This document shows positions 13,801-23,718 of a stretch of 64,000 bases of DNA, one piece after another. Position 1 is the stretch's first letter; the number at the start of each line of letters is the position of its first letter. Under the pieces are notes generated by a model, which was not told the origin of the DNA, did no database searches, and saw only the letters and a list, made by a program, of their open reading frames with translations. The DNA comes from Distichodus sexfasciatus. Lineage: Eukaryota > Chordata > Actinopteri > Characiformes > Distichodontidae. The translations under genes were made by a program, and so were the position numbers. Where the stretch lies: assembly GCA_032718565.1 (NCBI GenBank), contig JAVGVS010000304.1, forward strand, positions 372,001 through 436,000, read 5' to 3'.

Positions 13801-13944
13801 CTTAAAATGCACCTACAGATTTATATTATTATAAATATTACCACCAGTCTCTAACCTCTCTCTCACACACACACCTCCAGGTTCACATTCTGTGGATCCG
13901 AACAAGTACGAGAAAATGTCCTTCAAACTCTGAAATCCTGCTAG
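7872..13944 (+). CDS. pnlip: Pancreatic triacylglycerol lipase (PNLIP family), 12 exons
   Basis: Secreted digestive lipase that hydrolyses dietary triglycerides with colipase. Exons: 7872-7926, 8097-8251, 8549-8671, 9017-9151, 9254-9362, 9551-9670, 9865-9984, 12280-12398, 13073-13202, 13308-13419, 13504-13671, 13881-13944. The sum is 1410 nt, 469 aa (human PNLIP 465). The signal peptide MWLLWIGGFVSCLVGHAYG precedes AEVCYNNLGCF. The catalytic triad is Ser172 in GHSLGAH, Asp195 in LDPAEP and His282 in CNHLRAYKYY; Asp-to-His spacing is 87, as in human. The lid loop between cysteines (CDKNIISQIVDIDGIWEG..C) is present. A C-terminal PLAT domain has the colipase-contact region VGDLTHVKFLWNNN. Intron 2 uses a GC donor. 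Intron 7 (2.3 kb) is enlarged by a hAT element. A related-protein paralogue (PLRP) is the alternative. Confidence 0.9.
8749..8950 (+). repeat. 3'-truncated tRNA-derived SINE in pnlip intron 3
   Basis: The head 'gcagcacggtggtgcagtgg' with a B-box GGTTCGATCCT matches the heads at 35706 and 59634. The copy stops after the 'caatataggtcaagtggtgact' region, lacking the tail, and ends about 70 bp before exon 4. Confidence 0.75.
10043..11772. mobile_element. hAT-type non-autonomous DNA transposon, long form, in pnlip intron 7
   Basis: Ends are CAGTGTTGGGAAGG and CCCCAACACTG in inverted orientation. The flanking 8-mers TCATTGCG (10035-10042) and TCATTGTG (11773-11780) are an 8-bp target duplication with one mismatch, the hAT signature. 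Subterminal sequence rich in 'gtattccgttac' matches the copy at 56133-56753 in reverse orientation. The centre holds about 1.1 kb absent from that shorter copy, including an inverted repeat with arms near 10497-10650 and 11384-11577. No transposase is visible. Confidence 0.8.
12399..13072 (+). other. pnlip: pnlip intron 8, no other feature
   Basis: This lies between exons 8 and 9. I recognise no repeat or exon in it. The acceptor tract 'ttttctccttcag' ends at 13072. Confidence 0.7.
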
Positions 13945-13978
13945 TGATGGGAAAAGCTCAGATGAAATTGATTGCAAC

Positions 13979-14024
13979 AATAAAGCATTAACTCCAACTT
14001 GAACTTGCTTCATTTGAGAATAAA
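13979..14024 (+). terminator. pnlip: pnlip poly(A) signals
   Basis: AATAAA occurs at 13979-13984, 35 nt after the stop codon, and again at 14019-14024. The short 3'UTR fits the very short 3'UTRs of pancreatic lipase mRNAs. Confidence 0.7.
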
Positions 14025-14334
14025 GCCTAATATATAACTAGAGGTGAAGTCATGGTTTTATATGAAATTAGTATATATACTCCTTTAATCTGTCTACTAT
14101 TAGAATGTGTGTAACAAAAATAATGCACTCATATCACAGATTTCCCACATACTTACAGGAAACTTTAAATCATCAATAATGCATTATGGTTTAACAAATA
14201 AAAGAACCAAGAAAAAAAAATAAAAATATATATATATCTATCTCAGTATTTTGACATGCTCTGGCAACCCTGATTCAATTGAATGATTTTGGCATTCTAT
14301 GAATAAATGTATTTAAACTAAATGAAGAAATCAT

Positions 14335-14478
14335 TAATTAATTAATTAATTAATTAATTAATTATCTGAACCGCTTAATCCCAACTGGGGTCGCACGGGG
14401 GGACCAGAACCTATCCCAGGAACTTACGGGCGCCAGGCAGGGAACAACCCTGGGCAGGCGTCAACACACCGCAGAGCA
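14335..14478 (-). repeat. SINE 3' half fused to U6 snRNA, (AATT)n tail
   Basis: On the minus strand, U6 runs directly into the 3' half of the same SINE family seen at 35706 and 59634 ('gcctgcccagggttgt', '..gataggttctgg', '..ttaagcggttcag'). It ends in an (AATT)n tail at 14335-14364. The tRNA-like head is absent and replaced by the snRNA. AAGAAATCAT is present on both sides (14325-14334 and 14590-14599), consistent with target duplication of one chimeric insertion. Confidence 0.75.
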
Positions 14479-14585
14479 GAAAATGTGGAGCGCTTCACGA
14501 TTTTACGTGTCATCCTTGCACAGGGGCCATGCTAATCTTCCCTGTATCGTTCCAATTTTAGTATGTGTGCTGCCGTAGCAAGCAC
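14479..14585 (-). pseudogene. U6 spliceosomal snRNA retrocopy
   Basis: Reverse-complement reading gives a nearly full-length U6: a GTGCTTGCTACGGCAGCACA 5' stem region, 'actaaaattggaacgataca', the conserved ACAG-AGA region changed to 'acagggaagatt', then 'agcatggcccctg' and 'gcaaggatgacacg'. Several substitutions relative to vertebrate U6 are visible, including C-to-T and T-to-A in the 5' stem loop and one in the ACAGAGA box. No TATA box is seen 23-30 bp upstream (14608-14615), so transcription from a normal U6 promoter is unlikely. It reads as a retropseudogene. Confidence 0.85.
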
Positions 14586-14719
14586 AAGAAAGAAATCATA
14601 AAGAAGAAATGTGTAGTTTGTGTATGTCAGCAATATAACTTGCCACTCCAACAGAAGCAGATGAGATCAGAGAGACAAATGATAAGTGAGTGATTATTTG
14701 ACATTGTGAACACACCACA

Positions 14720-15585
14720 GCACAACACAAATGCATTCAATTTATTTATATAGCGCTCTTAACAACAGTCATTGTCACAAAGCACTTTACATGTAACCGG
14801 CCTAAACCCCCCACAAGCAAGCCTGAGGCAACAGTGGAAAGGAAAAACTCCCTCTAATAGGAAGAAACCTTGAGAGGAACCAGACTTGGTAGGGGATCCC
14901 ATCCTCCTCTGGCGACCGCGTGCATGAACATTTAATACACAGCAAGCATTAGTTCAAGATGTATCGTTAGTCATTTTTAAAGTCCAAGGGATGTTTTTGA
15001 ATCCCAAGTCGTTACTGGCCACTTGCAGGACCCTCTCAGCAACATTAAGCTAAAATTAGAGTCCTGGTGAGTGTTCAGTCGGTCAGCGTCAGCTCGGAAG
15101 GGTTGAGGTGGTCTAGCGTCAGCTCGGAACATCCCCATAGAGTCCCAGTAAGGGTTCAGTCGGCCAAGCATCAGCTCGGGATCAGCTCAGAAAAAACAAG
15201 AAGAGAGAGAAGAGAGTTAGTGCCCTGCACTTAACCTCCGGCAGTGCTAAAGTAACTATGGCAGCCTAGCTAAAAAGGGAGAGCTGGAAGGTAGCACAGA
15301 CATGAGGACTTCCAGGGGTCTCGGCATCACACCAAACCACAGTCTGCAAACTTGAGCGATCAGCAAGAGTGGTAGGATGACAGCACCAATCGGGGTGATT
15401 TCACCTTTAATCTCAAATGACCATGAGCCCCCAGATCTCGCCTTTACCTAAGAAAAAGGGACTTTAATTTCCAAAAGACTGACTAAACAGGTAGGTCTTA
15501 AGCCTTGACTTAAAAGCAGATTGTTTCTGAGCGCAGAACACTAATAGGAAGTTTATTCCACAACTGTGGTGCTTTATGAGCAAAT
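14720..15585. repeat. Dispersed fish repeat, about 0.85 kb
   Basis: It contains the motifs 'tttatatagcgct', 'gcactttacat', 'ggaaaaactccctctaatag' and 'gaagaaaccttgagaggaac', followed by '..cccatcctcctctggcgac'. This combination recurs widely in teleost genomes. The right end has 'tccacaactgtggtgcttta'. I see no coding frame. Family assignment is open. Confidence 0.6.
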
Positions 15586-15624
15586 GCTCTTCTCCCCATG
15601 GTAACATTCTTAATTCTGGTTATT

Positions 15625-15835
15625 ACTAAAAGACCTGCGCACCACACAGTGCACCACAACTAAATGTGAGCTCTTCATTTGACCCATCTGTGAAGGAGCA
15701 GTGGGCAGCTTTTTGACAAAGCCGGAGAGCAGTTCTTGGGGACGGTTCCTTGCTCATGAGTACCTCAATGGTACCTTTACCGGTCCAGCACTTGAACCGG
15801 AAACCTTCCCATCATGTCAGCTCCCTAGGGCCTAA
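15625..15835 (-). repeat. SINE-like repeat (second family)
   Basis: It carries 'gcaccacacagtgcaccacaa', 'tgaaggagcagtgggca', 'ttgctcatgagtacctc' and 'ggtacctttaccggtcc', shared with copies at about 36895-37075 and 47935-48135. It is probably tRNA-derived, but the head is degraded. Confidence 0.5.
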
Positions 15836-16540
15836 CCATTCGTTTTTTGCAAGTGGCACTTTTTTGTATACTCTAGGCGATGCAATTCAATGCATATATA
15901 TATATATATAGTGCTCTAAACAACAGTTATTGTCACAGAATAACTATCAAAAACTTGCCAGGCAATTCTACAAGTTTGTTGGCCCTGAAATAATTTCTTT
16001 CCTCCCCACCTGCGTGTACAGACAATTAAAGAGGTGTTTAATGCAATTGTACGTAATATATAGGCAAAAACTAATGTTCTATAAAGAATTTTAAAACCAG
16101 ACTAACAATCTCATTACCCAGAATTTCCAAATGTGATTGGGGCACTGGATTGTACCCTGATCCGAATTAAGGCCCCATCAGGTCCAAATGAACCAGACCA
16201 GAGTCAGGAAGAGAACATGATCGAGTATTAATTGAGCATATAAATTAAATAACATATATATACACTGTATGTATTTAAGAGCAATGACTAGTTGTGGGAA
16301 GCAATCATTTTTTGCCCAGCAATATACAGTATATACAGTAAACGCCTAAGCGAGCAATTCATTTGAAGAAACCCATCTGCATCCCAGAGTTGAAGGTGTT
16401 CTACAGTGCATCCGGAAAGTATTCACAGCGCTCCACTTTTTCCACAATATCCTATGTTACAGTCTTATTCCCAGATAGATTAAATTAATATTTTTCCTCA
16501 AAATTCTACACACAATACCCCATAATGACAAACTGAAAAA

Positions 16541-17978
16541 AGTCAAAGTCAAAAAGTCAAAGTCAACTTTATTGTCATCTCTGCTATATACTGTACAGAT
16601 ACATAGAGAGACGAGACGACGTGGCTCCAGGTTATTTCCAGTGCAAACAAACAAAGAACAGTAGAACAGAGAATAAATAGGCAGTGGCCACGACTAGGCA
16701 CATGGAACAAAACAATAAATAAGTAAAAATACTAAAATATACATTAAACAATATACATTTTAAACCAGACAATATACAATATACATTTTAGACTAGACAG
16801 GGAAGACAGACATAGAGCTAAAACATGTTTGGTCAAGTCAGGATGTATTCTAACAGGTTGAAATTGACATTTACACTGAGTGCAAGAGGTAGAGTTATAA
16901 TAGACAGATACTATATCCGGACTATTTCCAAGTACAATGTTCAGTATATGTGCAAATATGCAAATATTTAAACAGTAAATTGACATTTTACATTGATTGT
17001 GCAGGAGGTAGAAGGTTATAACATAACAGATACTATTCGCCATTTATGTGTACAATAAATCCAGTGTATGCAAAACATTCGTAAAGCAGCATATAATGTT
17101 TGTGCAAAAGTGGCAGCAGTGCAGTATCATAACAGTAGTTACAGCATCAAAGTGACGGTGGTGTGTAAGTGGCAGTAGTAAAGTGCAGTGGTGCACAGAA
17201 ACAGTTTCTTCAATAGAACCAGGTGTGTGTGTGGGAAGTGTGATGGGCAGGGAGTGAGTTCAAAGTCTATAAGCCAGGGAAATAGTGTTTATCACGCATC
17301 CTGGAGGATCGAGACCTGATACAGAAAGCGTCTGCCAGAGGAAGGAGTGTGAACAGTCTGTGAAGGGTGTGAGGGGTCGTGAAAGCACTATGCAGGAGGC
17401 CCTTTCTGATGCAGCTACTTGTAGAAGATGTCCCAGAAGCAGGAAGAGACGCCCGATGATGTTGCCAGCTGTTTTGACCACCTTAGCCGCCTGACATCGG
17501 CAACAGCACTGTTACTCTAACCAGGCAGAGATGCAGCTGGTCAGGACGCTCTATGGTGCCCCCAGAATGCGTGAGGGTGGAGGGGCAGGCTGGCCTGCCC
17601 AGCCGCCCCAGGAAGCGGAGACGCTTGCTGGGCCTCTTTTTGGTGATGGAGGTGGTGTTGGTGGTCCAGGTGAGATCGTCTGAGATGTGAACTCCAGGAA
17701 CTTGGGTGGGGTGTTTTTACAGTCTCAAATCAGGAGCCGTGGATGCTGAGTGGTGTGGGTGGAGCGAGCTCCTCCTGAAGTTTCACTTATCATTTCCTTT
17801 GGGAAGTTTTGTCCACATTCAGCTTATTGTAGTTGTTCTCACTGCACCAGGCAGTCAGCCAAGAACCTCATCTCTATACCGACTATCACCAAGGCTGCTG
17901 ATGGAGCCTCACCACGGTCGTGTCATCGGGCGAATTTGATGATGTGGTTTGAGCTGCAGGGGTAGTCGCAGTGATTTA
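16541..17978 (-). mobile_element. L2/Rex-like LINE 3' fragment with reverse-transcriptase C-terminal remnants
   Basis: On the minus strand 17580-17960 reads as decayed RT C-terminal sequence, with pieces like FADDTTVV, GVHISDDLTWT and RLRFLGRLG. 17285-17520 continues with PSGRRF-like and SRMRD-like pieces. The 3' end at 16541-16580 is an imperfect (TTTGACT)n tail. Frameshifts and stops show it is dead. It sits within the Tc1 at 16404. A relative of its 3' end occurs at 23500-23718 and 25323-25365. Confidence 0.7.
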
Positions 17979-18537
17979 TTTGAACTTTAGCAAATTTATT
18001 AAAATAAAAACTAAAATCAAAGATTACATACAAGTATTCACAGCGCTTACTCAATAGCTTTGTTGAAGCACTTTTGGCAAGCAGTTACAGCTCAAGTCTT
18101 TTGAGTATGATGTTACAAGGTTACACACCCATATTATGCTGCCACCCATGCTTCTGCCTGTAGGGATGGAATTAGCCAGGTGTTGACCAGTGCCTGGTTT
18201 TCTCCAGACATAAGCTTTGGCATTCAGGCCAAAGAGTTCACCTGTTTCATTCCAGACCAGAGAATTTTATTCTCATGGTCTGAGAGTCTTTCAGATGCCT
18301 TTTTGGCAAACTCCAGGCGGGCTGTCGCGTGCCTTTTACTGAGAGTGGGTTTCTTGTCTGACCATGGCAACTGGACTGGTGGAGTGGTGCAGAAATATTG
18401 TCCTTCGGAAGATTCCTCTCTCCAGAGCAATGCTGGAGTCGTTTGAGTGACCATCGGGTTCTGGTCACCTCCCTGACTAAGGCCTCCTACTCCCCGATCA
18501 CAGAGTGGACGAGCAGCCAGCTCTAGGAGTCAGCCTG

Positions 18538-20092
18538 GCCTCCTCATTTATCAACCGTCAGAGAACTGTCCTAAATTCCATCCTATGAATGAAATTTAGA
18601 ATGTTCGTAAGTACAAAAAAATCCAGATTTATCAAACGTGCGGAGGCCATTAAAATTTATGTTTGTAAGTAATCAATGTTGATAAGTTCCACATGTTCTT
18701 TCTCAGCTGCTCGTGCCTGTTCATAGTCATTTGCATTCAGAAAAGTCTCAACTGACCATTTTTGGTGTTACCACTTCAAAAACCATGCAGACAACTTTGT
18801 TTCAAAAAATAATGGCAAGAGATTAAAAAGAAATTTCACCGAAACTGAGATTGAGGTCCTTTCTTAAGTAATGAAATGAACTGTGCACTGCTGGTTTGGT
18901 TCTTCAGCTGCTGGGTAACCAATAATAAAAAAATACTGCATGGGAGAAAGTGGCGAGAGCCGGCCCAAGGCACAAGCCAACTAAGCGGCCTAATATGTTT
19001 AATATTTCAGTTGATATCATATTGGTAATGAAATCCATTATTCAATTGAAAAAACAACTTAATATTATTTTTAACTGGTTGCTGCAGGGTGCATGCACAG
19101 TTGAGCATGACAGCCATACAAAAAGCATTGTCTACTAGTTTATTGTTAATTTTCAGCACACCACATTAAGTATGCCAACTGGTACTGCAAGACTCTTGAA
19201 CGTTAAAGCGCAAATTAAGGCTTAGTACTGAAGGCTTCAGTCGCCCCATGGCGTATGCATGGAAGTTCCTTGCAGGACAGCTTTGTCAGCAGTTTGCACA
19301 TTAATGAATGAACTTTTCATTGACATAATTAAATTTGTTTTGTGATGGTGTTTTATTGCAACTTGTGTGCAATATATGCTACCATTGTATTTAAAACCCG
19401 CACCGCGTAAAAATTCTTGCTTGATTTTCGCTTAGAAGCTGATTTGTCCATGAAACTGGATGCATTTTGGGCTCAGGAAATTATGGCATCCAACACGATG
19501 GCATAATCCGCCAGCGCGCATCAGAAATGCCCGACTTGTCTCCAATCTCACGTTGGAAAGTGCCGGTGGCTAAATATCCCATGGTTGACAATAATTTAAT
19601 TTGACTGGAATAGGACGAAGCGTTGGTCTGTCGCCTAAAAAAAGGTCCCAAATCACGTGCATACAAACCCATACAATCTTCGAAAGCTGTATCTGCTCAG
19701 AAGCTACTCTGAACTCTCACCAAGCAGATCAGTATGCTCTCGGAAGACGCGTTCCCTGGAGTGCACGGTTTGCCAAATTCTAATAAAGCCAGATCAGCCA
19801 TTTTCAAATAATTGCCAGTCAAGTTTACTTTCTAACACCAATTACGGCTGCAAAGCTGTTTCTCAACAAACATAATGGCTAATTGAGTATATATTTATTT
19901 GAAATGAAAAACTGACACTTCTAATATTGCAGTCACCTACCACTAGATTCTGTGCGCACGCATGGTCAGAGCTGTTCTATATTTTCACGCACTTTCTACA
20001 CAAGTTCATAAATCACACCTCTTTGCGCAGGAACCATCAAGATGACCCCCTTTACGCACAGATCTGTGCTGAACGGTTGATAAATGAGGCCC
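18538..20092. mobile_element. PIF/Harbinger-like non-autonomous element
   Basis: Terminal inverted repeats are GGCCTCCTCATTTATCAACC and its near-complement ending TTGATAAATGAGGCCC. Flanking 3-mers are CTG (18535-18537) and CAG (20093-20095), consistent with the CWG target class known for some Harbinger elements. No transposase frame is visible in 1555 bp. Superfamily assignment rests on the ends and target only. Confidence 0.5.
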
Positions 20093-20384
20093 CAGGTATT
20101 CAAATCCATTTACGGATGATGGAGGCCACTGTGCTCATTAGGATCTTCAATGCTGCAGCAAGTTTTCTGTAGCCTCTCAGATCTGTGCCTTGCCAATAAT
20201 CCTGTCTCGGAGGTCTACAGGACAATTTTGGGACTCTGGCGGAAGCTATCAGAAGTTCTGACATGCACTGTCAACTATGGACATTTTATAGAAAAAGTAA
20301 AATTCTTTCTCAAATCATGACCAATCAACTCAGCTTACTCACAGGTGGATCTGCAACTGGGTTGTAGAAACTTTTAAACAGAGG

Positions 20385-20560
20385 AGGAAAGAGTACTGAA
20401 AATTTGTACTCAAGTACAAGTACTGTTACATTGGTTAAAATGTACTCAATTACAAGTAAAAGTACTGGTGTTAAAAATACTTGAGTAAAAGTACAAAGAA
20501 TTTTCTCAAAAACTACTCGAGTAATAATTACTTTTTAACCGATGGATGTTTTATTATGCT
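20385..20560. repeat. DNA-transposon terminal fragment
   Basis: Sequence of the 'gtactcaagtacaagtact' and 'gagtaaaagtacaaag' type, a common teleost transposon terminus. The opposite end is not found nearby. 21370-21650 could be internal sequence of the same element, but this is unproven. Confidence 0.4.
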
Positions 20561-20656
20561 GTCAATAGCAGGCATTCGATTCGACCACCAGTATAAAATA
20601 TCTATGAAGCACATTTCAGATGAACACAGCATAGAAAGGCAGTTTGTTTTGGTAAC

Positions 20657-20740
<84 letters not shown>
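20657..20740. repeat. (ATCT)21 microsatellite
   Basis: Twenty-one perfect ATCT units. They create a spurious open frame encoding repeated Tyr-Leu-Ser-Ile. Confidence 0.98.
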
Positions 20741-20765
20741 CCATCTTTCTTTTTCTTTCAAGCGA

Positions 20766-21240
20766 TGAATCAATCTATTCTTCTCTCTCTTTCCCTGTCT
20801 TTCTTACCCCCTCTCTCTCCTTCCTCTTTCCCTCTGTCTTTCTTGACTTTTTCTGTCTGTCTGTCCATCGGTTTTCCTTCCTCTCTCTACCTGTCTTTCT
20901 TTTCCTTTTTCTTTCTTTCTCTCTCGTCCCCCACTGCTCTCCTTCTTACCATTGCCTGTCTCTCTTACCCCCACTCTCTCTCTTCCCCTGTCTCCTCCCT
21001 ACCAACACACACACACTCTCACACACACAAAATCACACACTTTTTTTTTTAAAGAAAGCAAAAGTATTTTAACATTTCTTAAAACTTTCTACTTTCCCTC
21101 AGAGAGTGGCAAAGCACAACACCTCCAGGCCATTCTGTCAGTGGTTTTTTATGATAGCAACCCCAACAAAAGACCAGCAATTGCATGCCTACACACACAC
21201 ACACTAACTCATACACGCACACACACATCTATCTATTTAT
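20766..21240. repeat. CT-rich low-complexity tract followed by CA-rich tracts
   Basis: Polypyrimidine C/T sequence spans about 20775-21000. CA-rich runs follow at 21003-21040 and 21190-21235. Nothing coding is supported. Confidence 0.85.
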
Positions 21241-21655
21241 TAGTAGGGTCCAGTGCTAATAAATCACTTTTCCTTTTCGAGACCAATTTCCTAACTTTAC
21301 CTACATTTTTTCTAACACAAACACAAACTCCTTTTCTGAGCAGAGCCTTTTTGCCCTGATCTGCTCCAGCAGCGTGTGGCTCTCACGTCCCTCATGTCCA
21401 GGACTTTATGTGGAACGTAGTCAGGCATTCTCGGGCGCTGAACATGGGAGAGACAGCCGGCGGTTACACACACAGTTTAGCTAAGCAGAAATGGCAAGTG
21501 TGGGAGCAGACGGCCTGACTGTGACTGTGGTTTGGCAGAAGTTTGGAAGCATTGCTGCATGTGAACTTGTGACTTTTCTGGTCTCCATTTCACTCTACTT
21601 TGACAAATATGGCGTAAGGCGATCATTGAACTATTTTTGCTTGCTTGTGGTTGGT

Positions 21656-21923
21656 TTGATATATATATATGTAAATTAAAAAAATATATATATATGTGTG
21701 TGTGTATGTATATGCATATGTATATATACACACACACATACCCGCCTTGTGAGATGCCTCACTCTCTCCAGAGATCGACAGAGTTCCGTTGTCTCTGTGT
21801 TAGAGAGCGTATAGTTTTCTGTGTTTTTGGTATAACAGTACCTAGTAATCTATAATGTTTTACATTTTGGAAGCAACTAGCCAAAACTGTGTGTGTGTGT
21901 GTGTGAGTGTGTGTATATATATG

Positions 21924-21965
<42 letters not shown>
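21656..21965. repeat. (TA)n and (GT)n microsatellite cluster
   Basis: TA/TG/CA dinucleotide runs at 21658-21740 and 21892-21965, ending beside the Tc1 terminal repeat. Confidence 0.9.
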
Positions 21966-21966
<1 letters not shown>

Positions 21967-21967
<1 letters not shown>

Positions 21968-23420
21968 CAGACGTGGACAAAATTGTTGGTACCCTTCCGT
22001 TACAGAAAGAAAAACCCACAATGGTCACTGAAATAACTTGAAACTGACAAAAGGAATAATACATAACAATTTACTGAAAATTAACAAATAAAAATCAGAC
22101 ATTGCTTTTGAATTGAGGGTCAACAAAATTATTTAAAAAAACAAACTTATGAAACTGGCCTGGACAAAAATGATGGTACCCCTAGAAAAGACTGAAAATA
22201 ATTTGACTGTAGGGACGAGTTAAACTAAGGTGTGCCCTGTAATTAGCATCACAGGTGTCTTCAAGCTTGCCATCCGTCAGTCTGCCTATTTAAAGGGTGA
22301 AATGTAGTCTCTGTGCTGTTTGGTATTATGGTGTGTACCACACTGAGCATGGATGATAGACAGATAAGGAGAGAATTGTCTCAAGAGATTAGAAAGAAAA
22401 ATATAGACAAGCATGTTAAAGGTAATGGCTATAAGACCATCTCCAAGCAACCTGATGTTCCTGTGACAACAGTTGCACATATTATTCAGAAATTTAAGGT
22501 CCACGGGACTGTAGCCAACCTCCTTGGACGTGGGCGCAAGAGGAAAATTGGTGACAAATTGAAAAGACGGATAATACGAATGGTAACCAAAGAGCGCAGA
22601 ACAACTTCCAAAGAGATTAGAGGTGAACTCCAAGGACAAGGTCAAGTGTCAGATCGCACCATCCATCGCTGTTTGAGCCAAAGTGGACTTAATGGAAGAC
22701 GACCGAGGAGGACACCACTGTTGAAAGCAAATCATAAAGCGAGACTGTAATTTGCCATAATGCATATTGACAAACCACAAAGCTTCTGGCAGAATGTCCT
22801 TTGGACAGATGAGAAAAAAATGGAGTTTCTGGCAAGTTCCATCAGCTCCATGTTCACAGATGTAAAAATGAAGCATACAAAGAAAAAGAACACTGTACCT
22901 ACTGTGGAACATGGATGAGGTTCAGTTATGATCTGGGGCTGCTTTGCTGCATCTGGCACAGGGAGTCTTAAATCTGTGCAAGGTACATTGAAATCTCGAG
23001 TCTATCAAGCATTCTGGAGCAAAATGTGCTGCCCAGCTTCAGAAAGCTTGGTCTCAGTCGTAGGTCATGGGTCCTCCAACAGGATGATGACCCAAAACAC
23101 GCAGCTCAAAACACCCAAGAATGGCTAAGAACAAAACATTGGACTGTTCTGAAGTGGCCTTCTATGAGCCCTGATCTAAATCCTATCAAACATCTGCGGA
23201 AGGAGCTGAATCGTGCAGTCTGGAGAAGGCATCCTTCAAACCTGAGACAGCTGGAGCAGTTTACTCACGATGAGTGGGCCAAAATACCTGTCGACAGGTC
23301 TAGAAGTCTCATGGAGAGTTACAGGAATTGCTTGATTGCCTCAAAAGGGTTAGGGTTATCTGCACAAAATATCGGATTCCCCACTGCTGTTACAAAATCT
23401 GCACATACTTGATCCAACTT
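21967..23420 (+). mobile_element. Tc1-type transposon with broken transposase, 3' end missing
   Basis: The left terminus is CAGACGTGGACAAAATTGTT after a TA. The transposase starts near 22349 (MDDRQIRREL) with a helix-turn-helix region to about 22750, where an in-frame stop interrupts it. The frame continues with LWTDE (first catalytic Asp), a stop near 22917, frameshifts, then QQDDDPKH (second Asp). The third position reads SPDLNPIKHLRKEL, with Lys where the catalytic Glu of SPDLNPIENLW should be. No matching right terminal repeat is seen before the next element. It is inactive. Confidence 0.85.
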
Positions 23421-23499
23421 AAATGTTAGTCAGACTTTTTAAGAGATACTGTTTTATTAATAGACTGGTAATGGAAATTTTTCATAGTAAGACTGGTAG

Positions 23500-23718
23500 T
23501 AACCTCATGCACATTCAGTGCAAATGTCAATGTCAAGACCATATTGGAAGGTTAATACTGCATCCTAATCATCTTTCTCTTCTACTTCTAGTTTAAAGTT
23601 TATATTTTGTATTCTATTTATATATTGTTTATTTCATGTACCCTATTTGTTCTTTGTTCCGTTTCTTGTTGCAACTGCAACCATGATGTCTCATCTCTCG
23701 GTATATCTGTACAGTACA
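23500..23718 (+). mobile_element. LINE 3' end fragment, left part, interrupted by Tc1
   Basis: Sequence such as 'ttcagtgcaaatgtcaatgt' and 'tatctgtacagta' matches the reverse complement of the LINE end at 16560-16900. The right part resumes at 25323 ('tatagcagagatgacaaagt') after the Tc1, ending near 25365 with a 'tttgact' tail. Confidence 0.7.

Larger units (their letters stand above)
16404..20375 (-). mobile_element. Tc1-type transposon relic split by two later insertions
   Basis: The left terminal repeat starts CAGTGCATCCGGAAAGTATT after a TA (16402-16403) and runs to about 16540. The element resumes at about 17979-18537 and again at about 20093-20375. Read on the minus strand, 18190-18470 holds transposase remnants (for example TARLEFAKKASERLSDHE) with frameshifts, and the DDE core between them is deleted. 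The 20100-20370 segment matches the noncoding and N-terminal side of the same family. The far terminal repeat is missing. A LINE end (16541-17978) and a Harbinger-like element (18538-20092) sit inside it. Confidence 0.75.

Noticed and set aside
14479..14585. Functional U6 snRNA gene
   Set aside because: There is no TATA box at the required spacing, the 5' stem and ACAGAGA box carry substitutions, and it is joined to a SINE tail instead of a T-run terminator.
20481..20768. Open frame with Tyr-Leu-Ser-Ile repeats
   Set aside because: It is made by the ATCT microsatellite and has no other support.
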